A DNA stretch of 64,000 nucleotides, from positions 1 to 64,000 of the forward strand of contig NZ_NSJZ01000008.1 in the NCBI RefSeq assembly GCF_002287065.1, read 5' to 3'. The stretch is from Paracoccus salipaludis. Lineage in GTDB: Bacteria > Pseudomonadota > Alphaproteobacteria > Rhodobacterales > Rhodobacteraceae. Shown piece after piece: positions 55,803 through 64,000 of the stretch. The notes under the pieces are model-generated. The model did not search any database. It was given only the letters and a program-made list of their open reading frames with translations, and was not told the DNA's origin. The stretch's first letter is position 1; the number at the start of each line of letters is the position of its first letter. Both the position numbers and the translations under genes were made by a program.

Positions 55803-56447
55803 ATGTCGAATACGATGCTTCAGATCGTCGTGCTGGCGGCCATCGCCGTCTTCCTCATCATGCGCCTGCGCAATGTCCTGGGCACCCGCGAGGGGTTCGA
55901 GCGGCCGCCCCAGCCGGTGCAGCCCGCACGTCCCGCCCCCGTGGCTGTGCCCGCCGAGGACAGCGACGTCCTGGACCATGCCGAGGCGGGCACCCCCGCC
56001 GCCGAGGCGCTGAGCGCCATGCAGCGGGCCGAGCCGTCCTTTGCGGTCGGTCCCTTCCTGTCGGGGGCGCGCCAGGCCTACGAGATGATCCTGACCGCCT
56101 TCGAGCGCGGCGACCTGTCCCAGGTGCGTCCCTTCCTCGCGCCCGCCGTGGCCGAGGCCTTCGATGGCGTGATCGCGCAGCGCCAGGCCCGGGGCATCAC
56201 CACCGAGGTCCAGTATCTGGGCACCCGCGAGACCGCGCTGCAGGGCGCGGCCTTCGATCCCCAGACGGGCACGGGCGAGATCACCGTCCGCTTCGTGGGC
56301 GAACTGATCGCCGTGCACCGCGACGCGCAGGGCAACGTGGTCGAGGGTGATCCCAAGGCCGCGCGCAAGCAGCGCGACGTCTGGACCTTTGCGCGCCGGA
56401 TGGGTCAGGACGACCCGAACTGGCAGCTCGTCGCAACCGCCGCCTGA
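55803..56447 (+). CDS. Tim44-domain inner-membrane protein
   Basis: 214 residues. One membrane helix (MLQIVVLAAIAVFLIMRLRNVLG), a proline-rich linker, then a Tim44 domain (FLSGARQAYEMILTAFERGDLSQVRPFLAPAVAEAFDGVI). Bacterial relatives (TimA) resemble the mitochondrial import motor part; a role in membrane protein quality has been proposed. Start ATG 55803; ATG 55815 would also give the helix. The Smr gene starts 1 bp after its stop. Confidence 0.88.
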   Translation: MSNTMLQIVVLAAIAVFLIMRLRNVLGTREGFERPPQPVQPARPAPVAVPAEDSDVLDHAEAGTPAAEALSAMQRAEPSFAVGPFLSGARQAYEMILTAFERGDLSQVRPFLAPAVAEAFDGVIAQRQARGITTEVQYLGTRETALQGAAFDPQTGTGEITVRFVGELIAVHRDAQGNVVEGDPKAARKQRDVWTFARRMGQDDPNWQLVATAA

Positions 56448-56448
56448 C

Positions 56449-57078
56449 ATGGCCCGCCGCGGCCGGGGCGGGTTGTCCGAGGATGACAAGGCGCTGTGGG
56501 CCCAGGTGGCCCGCAGCGTGACTCCCATGGCCGCGGCCGAGCGCGGGCGCCTCGCCCCGCCCCCGGCGGACCCGCCCCGCGCCCCGTCGCCGTCCTCCCC
56601 GCCGGTTTCCGCCCCGCGCCTTGCGCTGCCGGAGGACTTCGGCCTCGGACGCCACGCGGCGCCCGCGCGGGTGCATGTGGCGCATCTGCCCACGCCGGCC
56701 GAACGGCTTGCCGCGCAGCCCCTGCGGATGGATGCCAGGACCCATCGCTCGCTGATCCGGGGCAAGCTGCGGCCCGATGCGCGCATCGACCTGCACGGCA
56801 TGACGCTTGCGGTGGCCAAGGCCGAGTTGACGGGCTTCATCCTGCGGGCGCAGGCGGCGGGCCACCGGCTGGTCCTGGTCATCACGGGCAAGGGCAAGGG
56901 CGACCACGGGCCGCTGCCGGTCCGTTCGGGCGCGCTGCGCCACGAGGTGCCCTACTGGCTGCACATGGCCCCCGTGGCCCAGGTGGTGCTGCAGGTCGTC
57001 CCCGCCCATGTCCGTCATGGCGGCGGCGGGGCCTATTATGTCTATCTGCGCCGCCCGCGTGGGGCGGGCGGGCCTTAA
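56449..57078 (+). CDS. Smr-domain protein
   Basis: 209 residues from ATG 56449, immediately after the Tim44-like stop. A Pro-rich N-terminal half is followed by a Smr domain: DARIDLHGMTLAVAKAELTGF, LVLVITGKGKGDHGPLPV and VPYWLHMAPVAQVVLQVVPA. Smr domains cut nucleic acids or ribosome-bound mRNA in other proteins; the target here is not known. Confidence 0.9.
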   Translation: MARRGRGGLSEDDKALWAQVARSVTPMAAAERGRLAPPPADPPRAPSPSSPPVSAPRLALPEDFGLGRHAAPARVHVAHLPTPAERLAAQPLRMDARTHRSLIRGKLRPDARIDLHGMTLAVAKAELTGFILRAQAAGHRLVLVITGKGKGDHGPLPVRSGALRHEVPYWLHMAPVAQVVLQVVPAHVRHGGGGAYYVYLRRPRGAGGP

Positions 57079-57175
57079 CCCTTTCGCAACCTTTCGGATG
57101 CGGGCCCGGGTGGCTTGGCGTTAGAACGGGAACGGGCGGTGCCTTCACCGCCATGAACCCTCCTGAGGGCGTGTG

Positions 57176-58078
57176 ATGCTTGTGCTGCTCGGCCTTGCCA
57201 GCATGATGATGCTGGCGCTTGTCATCGACCCTTCGTCCGAGGATGGCGAGGGGGAGGACGAGGATCTGCTGTCCCCGGATGATCCCGACGCCCCGGCGTC
57301 AGAGGAGCCCGGAGACGAGGAGGCCGTCCGGCCGATCATCGGGACCGACTCGGACGACTGGCTGGAAGGCCTGCAGCGGGACGACCGCATCACCGGGGCG
57401 GGGGGCGACGACGACATCCGCGCCGGGGGCGGTGACGACCATGTCGCGGGAGACGACGGCGACGACGTGATCCATGGCGACTATACGCTGGACGATTTCG
57501 GTGACGACACGCTGCTGGGCGCGGCGGGCGGCGACATGCTTGTGGGCGAGGGCGGGCGCGACGTGCTGGACGGCGGGGCGGGCGACGACACCCTGTTCGG
57601 GGGCGAGGGCGACGACCTGGCCCAGGGAGGGACCGGCACCGACTGGCTGGCGGGTGGCGCCGGAAACGACACCCTGCGCGCGGGCGCCGGCGCCGACGAC
57701 CTGTCGGGCGACGAGGGCGACGACCTGCTGGTCGCGGACGAGCAGGACGGCGAATGCGACTGGCTGCATGGCGGCGAGGGCGACGACACCCTGTGGGGCG
57801 TGTCCGGCGACTGGCTGGAAGGAGGCGCGGACCGCGACCTGTTCACGCTGCCCGCTGACGGGGTCGCGGGTCAGGCTCCGGCGACGGTCGCCGATTTCGA
57901 TCCTGACGAGGACCGGCTGGAGCTGGTGCTGCCCGAGGATCAGATCGCCTCTGCAGAGATAACGCTCGACCTGCAGCCCGACGGATCGGGACTCGTGCTT
58001 CTGAACGGACAGGCAGTGGCCCATGTGCTGAACGCCGCCGGTCTGGATGCCGCGCAGATCGCCTTGCGCGCGGCCTGA
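57176..58078 (+). CDS. RTX-type calcium-binding repeat protein with an N-terminal membrane helix
   Basis: 300 residues from ATG 57176 (GAGGG upstream). Hydrophobic N-terminus [18 protein letters not shown], an acidic linker, then about seven glycine/aspartate nonapeptides of the type [20 protein letters not shown] between roughly 70 and 215, and a beta-rich C-terminal domain. Such repeats wind into a calcium-loaded parallel roll. Unlike secreted RTX proteins it carries a membrane helix at its start, and no type I secretion genes are near. Role unknown. Confidence 0.85.
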   Translation: MLVLLGLASMMMLALVIDPSSEDGEGEDEDLLSPDDPDAPASEEPGDEEAVRPIIGTDSDDWLEGLQRDDRITGAGGDDDIRAGGGDDHVAGDDGDDVIHGDYTLDDFGDDTLLGAAGGDMLVGEGGRDVLDGGAGDDTLFGGEGDDLAQGGTGTDWLAGGAGNDTLRAGAGADDLSGDEGDDLLVADEQDGECDWLHGGEGDDTLWGVSGDWLEGGADRDLFTLPADGVAGQAPATVADFDPDEDRLELVLPEDQIASAEITLDLQPDGSGLVLLNGQAVAHVLNAAGLDAAQIALRAA

Positions 58079-58209
58079 GCGGACTTTCCTTCCGCCGCCC
58101 CTTCCCTTATATGCGCCCGGTCCGCCCGGCGATTCGAGTGGACCCTCCACGGGCCTGTGCTGGACGACATCCCGGCCTGCGCCATCACCCTTCACATCAG
58201 GAGACCCCG

Positions 58210-58479
58210 ATGTCGATCACCGTTGAAGAAAAAGCCCGCGTCATGGGCGAATACGCCACCAAAGCCGGCGACACCGGCTCGCCCGAAGTGCAGGTGGCCA
58301 TCCTCAGCTCGCGGATCGCCACGCTGACCGAGCACTTCAAGACCCACAAGAAGGACAACCACTCGCGCCGTGGCCTTCTGAAGCTGGTCGCCCAGCGCCG
58401 CAAGCTGCTGGACTATCTCAAGAAGAAGGACGAGGCGCGCTACACCGACCTGATCGCGCGCCTGGGCCTGCGCCGCTGA
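58210..58479 (+). CDS. rpsO: 30S ribosomal protein S15
   Basis: 89 residues, complete: [66 protein letters not shown]. It binds 16S rRNA helix 20/22. ATG 58210 with AGGAGACCCC upstream. A TTATAT box at 58109 could be the -10 of its own promoter. Unlike most genomes, rpsO and pnp are separated by two genes. Confidence 0.97.
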   Translation: MSITVEEKARVMGEYATKAGDTGSPEVQVAILSSRIATLTEHFKTHKKDNHSRRGLLKLVAQRRKLLDYLKKKDEARYTDLIARLGLRR

Positions 58480-58521
58480 GCCCGAGGGCGCGCAGGCCGC
58501 GCCCCATCTGCGATCCCGATC

Positions 58522-58553
58522 ACGCCCGCGGCGAAAGGCTGCGGGCGTTTTCA
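58522..58553 (+). terminator. Terminator after rpsO
   Basis: ACGCCCGC (58522-58529) and GCGGGCGT (58541-58548), 11-nt loop, followed by TTTCATTT. It separates rpsO from the following unknown gene. Confidence 0.85.
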
Positions 58554-58576
58554 TTTCCACGCGCCGGGGCATGTGG

Positions 58577-58591
58577 TTAACGATCGATTAA
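58577..58591 (+). promoter_or_regulatory. CtrA-like box upstream of the Ala-rich unknown gene
   Basis: TTAACGATCGATTAA, i.e. TTAA-N7-TTAA; on the other strand it reads TTAATCGATCGTTAAC, a full match to the Caulobacter CtrA consensus TTAA-N7-TTAAC. It lies 77 bp upstream of ATG 58668. Confidence 0.7.
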
Positions 58592-58634
58592 AATCCTCCA
58601 TTTCCATTTCTGGATTCTCTCGCGCCCCTTCGTG

Positions 58635-58662
58635 ATCCTTTGCCTGTAGTCAGACAAAGGAT
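58635..58662 (+). promoter_or_regulatory. Palindrome/hairpin covering a ribosome site
   Basis: ATCCTTTG-C-CTG-TAGT-CAG-A-CAAAGGAT: 8-bp arms, one mismatch, 3 more pairs and a 4-nt loop. The right arm contains AAAGGA, the ribosome site of the gene at 58668. It can hide that site on the mRNA or act as a 28-bp operator on DNA. Confidence 0.65.
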
Positions 58663-58667
58663 TGATC

Positions 58668-59294
58668 ATGCCCAACACTGTGAACACGGGCCTCGCCGGC
58701 GCGATTGTCAGCCTGCTCGCGCATCTCAGGAATCAGGGACGGAAGAACGGCGTCTCTGCCCCCGAAGAGCCAGCGGCGACCTCTGGGCAAGCAGCGCCTC
58801 CGCCCCAGGCTCCTTCCGCCGCGCCGACGGGCGCAGACAGCGCCGTCCGGTTCGACTTCTCGGCTCCGCCTGCGCAAGCAGCCGCAGCCGCAGCCGCAGC
58901 CCCGGCGACGGCCGTTGTGAAGGCCGCCGCGCCTGCGGCCCATGTCGCCGCCGCTCCGCTTTCCGCGGCGGCTGGCAGCGCGGCCGCCCAAGGCGGCAAC
59001 TCGGCCGGCGCGGCAACCCCGAGGACCTCGGGCGCTGGCGGGCAGAATGGTGCCAGCGCGGCGCCCGCGCCCTTCTCCGAGCCGGCGCGGCTGCCCGAGC
59101 CTGCGGACCCGGACGACGAAGCCAGGGCGCGGGCATGGGCGATCAGGACCATCGCGCGCGAAAACACGCTGAGCATGATCGGGCAGATCGCCCGCGTCTC
59201 CGAGCGGCCCGAGGCCGGCAAGGCGGGGACCGAAAGCGGCCACGGCAGCCACGCCGCCCGAGACTCCGAGCCGAGGACCCTGGCCCGGGCCTGA
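58668..59294 (+). CDS. Ala-rich protein of unknown function, CtrA-boxed
   Basis: 208 residues from ATG 58668 (AAAGGA 7 bp upstream; a TTG two codons earlier is less likely). N-terminal MPNTVNTGLAGAIVSLLAHLRNQG could be an amphipathic helix; residues 30-150 are Ala/Pro/Gly-rich low complexity; a charged helix near 150-185 (ARAWAIRTIARENTLSMIGQ) may be the only folded part. I recognise no family. Composition is like a secreted or scaffold linker, but there is no signal peptide. It sits alone between rpsO and pnp with its own terminator-bounded promoter. Confidence 0.7.
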   Translation: MPNTVNTGLAGAIVSLLAHLRNQGRKNGVSAPEEPAATSGQAAPPPQAPSAAPTGADSAVRFDFSAPPAQAAAAAAAAPATAVVKAAAPAAHVAAAPLSAAAGSAAAQGGNSAGAATPRTSGAGGQNGASAAPAPFSEPARLPEPADPDDEARARAWAIRTIARENTLSMIGQIARVSERPEAGKAGTESGHGSHAARDSEPRTLARA

Positions 59295-59325
59295 TCCCGT
59301 GGGGCGCCCTTGCGGGCGGCGTGCC

Positions 59326-60183
59326 TTACGGCCGCCGCCCGTTTCCTGTTCCGGCGCGCCTGTCAGTCCCGCCAAGGGGCAGAGCCGCAGGGTCGCCATC
59401 GCAGCCGGGAAGGGCCTCCCCCACCCTGGCGGCGGCGGCGAGGATGCCGGGGCCAAGCATCACCTCCATGCCGCGTGCCCTCGCCTCATCGACAAGCTGC
59501 ATCAGCAGCCGCGCCTCGCGTTCGGGAGAGTGATGCCCCCGCGCCCGCACGCGCTGCCGCGTTTCGGCATCCGTCCGGTCGCGCGCGTCGTAGTCCGGCA
59601 CATAGCGCGTGGTGAAGAAGGTGAAGCCGACAATCCCCACCGCCTGCGCGGGCGAGGCCAGCAGCAGGCTGGCGCAGACCAGCCCGGTCGTCGGCGCGAA
59701 GCCGCCCAGCCGGCGGCACAGCGCGCGATGGTGGTCGAGCGGCGCGATCCTCAGATCCGTCGCGGGCGGCAGATCGCCTGCGAATGCGACCGTGCGCAGG
59801 AAATCGCCGCGCGTGGGCAGGCGGTGGACGATCAGCCTCACGCCCGCGCGGCGCAGGTTCTCGGGGGCGACGGGCCGCGTTTCTGCCGTCAGGCAGTGGA
59901 ACAGCACGTCGCAGCGATACGGGTGACCCGGCACTGCCGCGATGGGCGTGTCCAGGCCGTTGTTCATGCGGACAACGGTGTCGAACCCCGCGCATCCCAG
60001 TTCCGCCAGATCGTCCTCGACCGTGCGGGCGGGGCCGACGATCAGCACCCGGCGGTCACGGAACGCCTGAAGGTCCAGCGCAAATCCCGGTCCCAGCCGA
60101 TGGTGGAGGATGCGGTGCGCCACTCCGCGCAGCGGCTTGGGCGTGGCGCGGGCCAGCAGGGCATAGGTCGGATGCACGATCAT
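59326..60183 (-). CDS. GT29 (sialyltransferase-like) family protein
   Basis: 285 residues, ATG 60183. RRVLIVGPARTVEDDLAELG and CAGFDTVVRMNNGLDT carry the pattern V-x-x-G...D-x-V-V-R-M/I-N seen in the sialylmotif-L region; GGFAPTTGLVCASLLLASPAQAVGIVGFTFF resembles the second motif. It is only distantly like the GT29-type protein at 34966-35580. Acceptor and sugar unknown. It is divergent from pnp and points against the Ala-rich gene. Confidence 0.65.
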   Translation of the reverse strand: MIVHPTYALLARATPKPLRGVAHRILHHRLGPGFALDLQAFRDRRVLIVGPARTVEDDLAELGCAGFDTVVRMNNGLDTPIAAVPGHPYRCDVLFHCLTAETRPVAPENLRRAGVRLIVHRLPTRGDFLRTVAFAGDLPPATDLRIAPLDHHRALCRRLGGFAPTTGLVCASLLLASPAQAVGIVGFTFFTTRYVPDYDARDRTDAETRQRVRARGHHSPEREARLLMQLVDEARARGMEVMLGPGILAAAARVGEALPGCDGDPAALPLGGTDRRAGTGNGRRP

Positions 60184-60246
60184 TCCAGATCCCGGGGTGG
60201 CCCCTCCCGCCGCGCACCCCGGCCCGGGGAAGGGGGCGGCCCTCCC

Positions 60247-60277
60247 TTGTCGGCAACGGGGTGACGACCAATATACT
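60247..60277 (+). promoter_or_regulatory. Candidate pnp promoter
   Basis: TATACT at 60272-60277 is a good -10; the best -35 is TTGTCG at 60247-60252, though the 19-bp spacing is long. Transcription would then start near 60284, right at the foot of the next hairpin. Confidence 0.45.
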
Positions 60278-60285
60278 TTTCACCA

Positions 60286-60310
60286 GACCGGTTTTCCTGT
60301 AAAGCCGGTC
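60286..60310 (+). promoter_or_regulatory. Stem-loop at the 5' end of the pnp leader
   Basis: GACCGGTTTT (60286-60295), loop CCTGT, AAAGCCGGTC (60301-60310): ten pairs, one of them G-U. A leader stem near the transcript end is known in enteric pnp, where RNase III and PNPase act on it for self-control. Confidence 0.6.
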
Positions 60311-60372
60311 AATCTGCGACGTGAGGCCCGCCCCCCGGCCGCATGCGAAGGATTGGGGGGAGGCGGCAATGG

Positions 60373-60396
60373 GGCCGCCATATGACACGGGCGGCC
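60373..60396 (+). promoter_or_regulatory. Second stem-loop in the pnp leader
   Basis: GGCCGCC (60373-60379), 10-nt loop, GGCGGCC (60390-60396), perfect 7-bp stem ending about 16 bp before the GAGGA ribosome site of pnp. Confidence 0.55.
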
Positions 60397-60424
60397 GAGG
60401 GCCGGTGCGCCCTGAGGAAACTGC

Positions 60425-62572
60425 ATGTTCGACGAAGTGAAGAAATCGATCCAGTGGGGCGGTGAAACGCTGACGCTGGAAACGGGCAAGGTTGCCCGCC
60501 AGGCTGACGGCTCGGTCATCGCCACGCTGGGCGAAACCTCGGTGATGGCGAACGTCACCTTCGCCAAGGAGCCGAAGCCGGGTCAGGACTTCTTTCCCCT
60601 GACCGTCCATTACCAGGAAAAATACTATGCCGCCGGCAAGATCCCGGGCGGCTTCTTCAAGCGCGAGGCGCGGCCGACCGAAAAGGAAACGCTGACCGCC
60701 CGCCTGATCGACCGCCCCTGCCGTCCGCTGTTCGCGCCGGGCTTCAAGAACGAAGTCCTGGTGATGTGCACCGTGCTGAGCCACGACCTGGTCAACGATC
60801 CCGACATCGTGGCGATGATCGCCGCCTCGGCCGCGCTGACGATCTCGGGCGTGCCCTTCATGGGCCCGATCGGCGCCGCGCGCGTGGGCTTTGCCAATGG
60901 CGAATACGTCCTGAACCCGGACGTGGCCGACATGGACAACCTGCGGGGCAACCCCGAACAGCGTCTGGACCTGGTCGTCGCCGGGACCAAGGACGCCGTG
61001 ATGATGGTCGAATCGGAAGCCTATGAGCTGACCGAGGAAGAGATGCTGGGCGCCGTCAAGTTCGGCCACGAGCAGATGCAGCCGGTCATCGACCTGATCA
61101 TCGACCTGGCCGAGGACGCCGCGAAAGAGCCCTTCGACTTCCAGTCGCCCGACTATTCCGAGCTTTACGCCCGCGTGAAGTCGCTGGGCGAGCAAGGGAT
61201 GCGCGCGGCTTATGCGATCATCGACAAGTCCGACCGCCGCGACGCCATCCAGGCCGTGCGCGAGCAGATCGTCGCCGGCCTGTCCGAAGAGGAACTGGCC
61301 AACCCGAACCTGGGTTCGGCGCTGAAGAAGCTGGAATCGGGCATCCTGCGGGGCGACATCATCCGCGGCGGCGCCCGGATCGACGGCCGCGACAACCGCA
61401 CCATCCGCCCCATCGACTCGGAAGTGGGCATCCTGCCGCGCACCCACGGCTCGGCGCTGTTCACCCGCGGGGAAACCCAGGCGCTGGTCGTGACCACGCT
61501 GGGCACGGGCGACGACGAGCAGATCATCGACGCGCTGCACGGCAACTCGCGTTCCAACTTCCTGCTGCACTACAACTTCCCGCCCTATTCGGTGGGCGAG
61601 GTGGGCCGCGTGGGTTCGCCCGGCCGCCGCGAGATCGGCCACGGCAAGCTGGCCTGGCGCGCGCTGCAGGCGGTGCTGCCGGCCCCGACCGACTTCCCCT
61701 ACACCATCCGCGTCGTGTCCGAGATCACCGAGTCGAACGGCTCGTCCTCCATGGCCTCGGTCTGCGGCGGCTCGCTGTCGATGATGGACGCAGGCGTGCC
61801 GCTGAAGGCGCCGGTCGCGGGCGTGGCCATGGGCCTCGTGCTTGAGGACGGCGACAACTGGGCCGTGCTGACCGACATCCTGGGCGACGAGGATCACCTC
61901 GGCGACATGGACTTCAAGGTCGCGGGCACCGAGAACGGCATCACCTCGCTGCAGATGGACATCAAGGTCCAGGGGATCACCCCCGAGATCATGGGCCAGG
62001 CCCTGGCGCAAGCCAAGGAAGGCCGGATGCACATTCTCGGCGAGATGTCGAAGGCCCTGACCGAAGGCCGCCGCGAGTTCTCGGCCCATGCCCCGCGCAT
62101 CGAGACGATGACGATCCCGACCGACAAGATCCGCGAAGTGATCGGCTCGGGCGGCAAGGTCATCCGCGAGATCGTGGAAACCTCGGGCGCCAAGGTCGAC
62201 ATCAACGACGACGGCACCATCAAGATCGCCTCGGCCAACGCCGATTCGATCAAGAAGGCTTATGACATGATCTACTCGATCGTGGCCGAGCCCGAGGAAG
62301 GCAAGATCTACACCGGCAAGGTCGTCAAGCTGGTGGACTTCGGCGCCTTCGTGAACTTCTTCGGCAAGCGCGACGGCCTGGTGCATGTCAGCCAGATCGC
62401 CGGCAAGCGCCTTCAGCACCCGAACGAGGTCCTGAAGGAAGGCCAGGAGGTCAAGGTCAAGCTGCTGGGCTTCGACGACCGCGGCAAGGTCCGCCTGGGC
62501 ATGAAGATGGTGGACCAGGAAACCGGCGAGGAGATTTCCGAGCCGAAGAAGGAAGACGCGCAGGCCGAGTGA
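60425..62572 (+). CDS. pnp: Polynucleotide phosphorylase
   Basis: 715 residues; phosphorolytic exoribonuclease and part of the degradosome. Two RNase PH-like cores ([41 protein letters not shown]), the FFK-R loop [17 protein letters not shown], catalytic aspartates in [19 protein letters not shown], then KH ([18 protein letters not shown]) and S1 ([21 protein letters not shown]) domains. Complete from ATG 60425 with GAGGAAACTGC upstream. The leader holds two stem-loops. Confidence 0.97.
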   Translation: MFDEVKKSIQWGGETLTLETGKVARQADGSVIATLGETSVMANVTFAKEPKPGQDFFPLTVHYQEKYYAAGKIPGGFFKREARPTEKETLTARLIDRPCRPLFAPGFKNEVLVMCTVLSHDLVNDPDIVAMIAASAALTISGVPFMGPIGAARVGFANGEYVLNPDVADMDNLRGNPEQRLDLVVAGTKDAVMMVESEAYELTEEEMLGAVKFGHEQMQPVIDLIIDLAEDAAKEPFDFQSPDYSELYARVKSLGEQGMRAAYAIIDKSDRRDAIQAVREQIVAGLSEEELANPNLGSALKKLESGILRGDIIRGGARIDGRDNRTIRPIDSEVGILPRTHGSALFTRGETQALVVTTLGTGDDEQIIDALHGNSRSNFLLHYNFPPYSVGEVGRVGSPGRREIGHGKLAWRALQAVLPAPTDFPYTIRVVSEITESNGSSSMASVCGGSLSMMDAGVPLKAPVAGVAMGLVLEDGDNWAVLTDILGDEDHLGDMDFKVAGTENGITSLQMDIKVQGITPEIMGQALAQAKEGRMHILGEMSKALTEGRREFSAHAPRIETMTIPTDKIREVIGSGGKVIREIVETSGAKVDINDDGTIKIASANADSIKKAYDMIYSIVAEPEEGKIYTGKVVKLVDFGAFVNFFGKRDGLVHVSQIAGKRLQHPNEVLKEGQEVKVKLLGFDDRGKVRLGMKMVDQETGEEISEPKKEDAQAE

Positions 62573-62592
62573 TCCCTGCCATGTGACGCCCG

Positions 62593-62621
62593 AAGGCCCC
62601 GGTCACCGCCGGGGCCTTTTT
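62593..62621 (+). terminator. Terminator after pnp
   Basis: AAGGCCCCGG (62593-62602), 6-nt loop, CCGGGGCCTT (62609-62618), then TTT. A 10-bp perfect stem, 20 bp beyond the stop. Confidence 0.92.
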
Positions 62622-62811
62622 CATGCGCGGAATTCGCTTTCCGTCCGGATCGGTGAATGGGCATTGAAATGCGTCCAATGTCATCACGATCCTTGCCGAT
62701 TGACCATCATTGCTTATCATTGCGGCAGGGCCGGATACGCGCGCCATGCCGCAATGGGATTGTTCGCGTTTACCCCCGCCATGTCGGTTGTTTGTATGTT
62801 GCAGGTAATAC

Positions 62812-63966
62812 GTGTCAAAGATCAGCATCCGGGCGGATCAGAAGCGCCTTGGCCAGGGCGTGCGAAGATTTCTGATCGTCGAATCCGATACACCGCTGCG
62901 CAGGCTGCGGCATCATCGAATCTTTTTCGATATCCCCGAGGGAGTCACCGGCCGCCCGGCGCTGCTGGATTGCCATGTCGCGCCCGCCCTGATGCTGGCC
63001 ATGGCCGAGGGCCGGGACCTGTTCGTCCGGGGTCCGGTTTCGCGCCGGATGATCCACAACGCTTATGAATTCGTCGAGGCCTGGGCCAGCTGGCGCCCCG
63101 CGCTGTTCTCGCGCGTCGGGATCGAGGCCGAGAGCATCGTGGATCAGGTGGATGATCGCCCGTCCCGCGCGATCCAGGCCTTCAGCGGCGGATTGGATGC
63201 GCTGTACACCACCTGGTACCACAGGATCGGCGGACCCGGGCAGGCCTGCAGGCCGCTGCAGGCGGCATTGCTGGTCCAGGGCTTCGACATCTCGCTCCGT
63301 GACGACCGCAGCATGCAGATCATCTACGATCAGGGGCGGGCGACCCTCGACACGGTCGGTGTTCGCCTGTTCCGGATGAAGACCAACCTGAAGAAGGCGA
63401 TCCGCATCGACTGGGAAATGTTCCACGGCGCCGCCATCGCCTGCGCCCTGATGCAGTTTTCCGACCAGTTCAACCAAGGGCTGATCGGCAGCAGCGGTCC
63501 CTATGATGCCCTGGAAATCCCCTGGGGCTCGAATCCCATCACCGATCCCTTGGTGGGCGGCGGCGCCATGACGATCCACCATGACGGTTGCGGGCGGTCG
63601 CGCAATGACAAGATCAATGCCGTTGCGGGCTGGCCGGTGGCGGCCGACAACCTGCGAGTGTGCTGGCGCAATTCCGATCCCTCGCAGAATTGCGGCATTT
63701 GCGAGAAATGCATCCGCACTGCGCTGGGCTTTCTGGCCAATGGCCATGCAATTCCGAAAAGTCTCAGGGCCGACATTTCGGTGGCCGACATCCTCGGCTG
63801 CCCGACCGACAACAAGGTCCAGAGGGATCGTTTCCGCCAGCTTCGGGATCTCGCGGTCCGCAATGGTGTGACTGGCGCCTGGGTGGATGCGATCGGCGCC
63901 AAGCTGCAGTCCAGAAATCCGGCGCGACGGAAGCCGAAGGTGGTGGTCCTTCCGCGCGCCGCCTGA
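62812..63966 (+). CDS. PP-loop ATPase-like protein with a QueC-type four-cysteine zinc site
   Basis: 384 residues, start GTG 62812. A PP-loop-type SGGLDAL at 125-131 (in AFSGGLDALYTTWY) and a C-terminal cluster Cys284, Cys294, Cys297, Cys300 (VCWRNSDPSQNCGICEKC) recall QueC/ExsB adenylating enzymes. The middle has IPWGSNPITDPLVGGG and IHHDGCGRSRNDKI. At 384 residues it is much longer than QueC (about 230), with an added 120-residue N-terminal part, so it is not the queuosine enzyme itself. The substrate is unknown; relatives often lie in surface-polysaccharide loci. The upstream 190 bp is more AT-rich than average. Confidence 0.75.
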   Translation: MSKISIRADQKRLGQGVRRFLIVESDTPLRRLRHHRIFFDIPEGVTGRPALLDCHVAPALMLAMAEGRDLFVRGPVSRRMIHNAYEFVEAWASWRPALFSRVGIEAESIVDQVDDRPSRAIQAFSGGLDALYTTWYHRIGGPGQACRPLQAALLVQGFDISLRDDRSMQIIYDQGRATLDTVGVRLFRMKTNLKKAIRIDWEMFHGAAIACALMQFSDQFNQGLIGSSGPYDALEIPWGSNPITDPLVGGGAMTIHHDGCGRSRNDKINAVAGWPVAADNLRVCWRNSDPSQNCGICEKCIRTALGFLANGHAIPKSLRADISVADILGCPTDNKVQRDRFRQLRDLAVRNGVTGAWVDAIGAKLQSRNPARRKPKVVVLPRAA

Positions 63967-63977
63967 CCCGCCGGACA

Positions 63978-64000
63978 GCGCGCCCCTTTCGGGGGCGCGC
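63978..64000 (+). terminator. Hairpin at the right edge, probably a terminator
   Basis: GCGCGCCCC...GGGGGCGCGC directly after the stop of the PP-loop gene. The sequence ends before a T-run could be seen. Confidence 0.6.

Noticed and set aside
60056..62419. A 787-codon open frame opposite pnp
   Set aside because: pnp is complete with KH and S1 domains and its own terminator; the other frame shows no domain.

Overview
The window is a 64 kb piece of a high-GC alphaproteobacterial main chromosome. It most resembles a Rhodobacterales genome of the Paracoccus type. The evidence is the gene order gfa - glutathione-formaldehyde dehydrogenase - fghA - xoxF - four-cysteine cytochrome c (c553i type), the regB / senC-regA-hvrA redox regulators, a Rhodobacter-type porin, a NepR/EcfG/PhyR general stress module and CtrA-like boxes. 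I see no tRNA, rRNA, CRISPR array, transposase or prophage gene. Genes are tightly packed, with many ATGA/GTGA stop-start overlaps and several GTG or TTG starts.

Layout. (1) 1-15235 is a C1-oxidation locus. On the minus strand gfa, the formaldehyde dehydrogenase, a ClpP paralogue, a GNAT acetyltransferase and fghA lead into xoxF (lanthanide-type, PQQ-dependent alcohol dehydrogenase), xoxG, xoxJ and a rhodanese-like protein. Beyond a short plus-strand pair (SRPBCC protein, beta-propeller) lies a second minus-strand operon: periplasmic binding protein, beta-propeller, unknown exported protein, ABC ATPase, ABC permease and more unknown exported proteins. XoxF would oxidise methanol to formaldehyde and XoxG would take the electrons. 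Gfa, the dehydrogenase and FghA would carry formaldehyde to formate via glutathione adducts. (2) 15326-19521: grpE-hrcA, then divergent rph-rdgB-hemW. (3) 19525-30303 is the replication and segregation neighbourhood: hemJ-rho-mnmE-mnmG-rsmG-parA-parB, two parS-like sites inside these genes, a 463-bp DnaA-box region that is a strong oriC candidate, and aroE-coaE-dnaQ-yihY.

(4) 30300-33718 is the general stress response locus: HisKA_2 kinase, EcfG sigma factor, a 48-residue NepR anti-sigma factor, and divergent PhyR. (5) 33792-43488: carbonic anhydrase, a small Hpt-like protein, glycosyltransferases, two MFS transporters, a GST, a flavoprotein carrying an apparent in-frame palindromic repeat, holA and lptE. 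(6) 43475-48696: leuS, a DUF3576-type lipoprotein, a porin with its own terminator, and a YggS-type PLP protein.

(7) 49186-53900: a PAS protein without a kinase domain (possibly a shortened DivL) behind a CtrA-like box, then regB and senC-regA-hvrA. (8) 53922-63966: HD hydrolase, secB, fxsA, Tim44-like, Smr, RTX-type protein, rpsO, an Ala-rich unknown with a CtrA-like box, a GT29-like protein, pnp, and an unusual QueC-like PP-loop protein.

The least described parts are the ABC / beta-propeller / unknown exported protein set around XoxF, the repeat-bearing XoxF tail, the CtrA-boxed unknown gene between rpsO and pnp, and the PP-loop protein at the right end.
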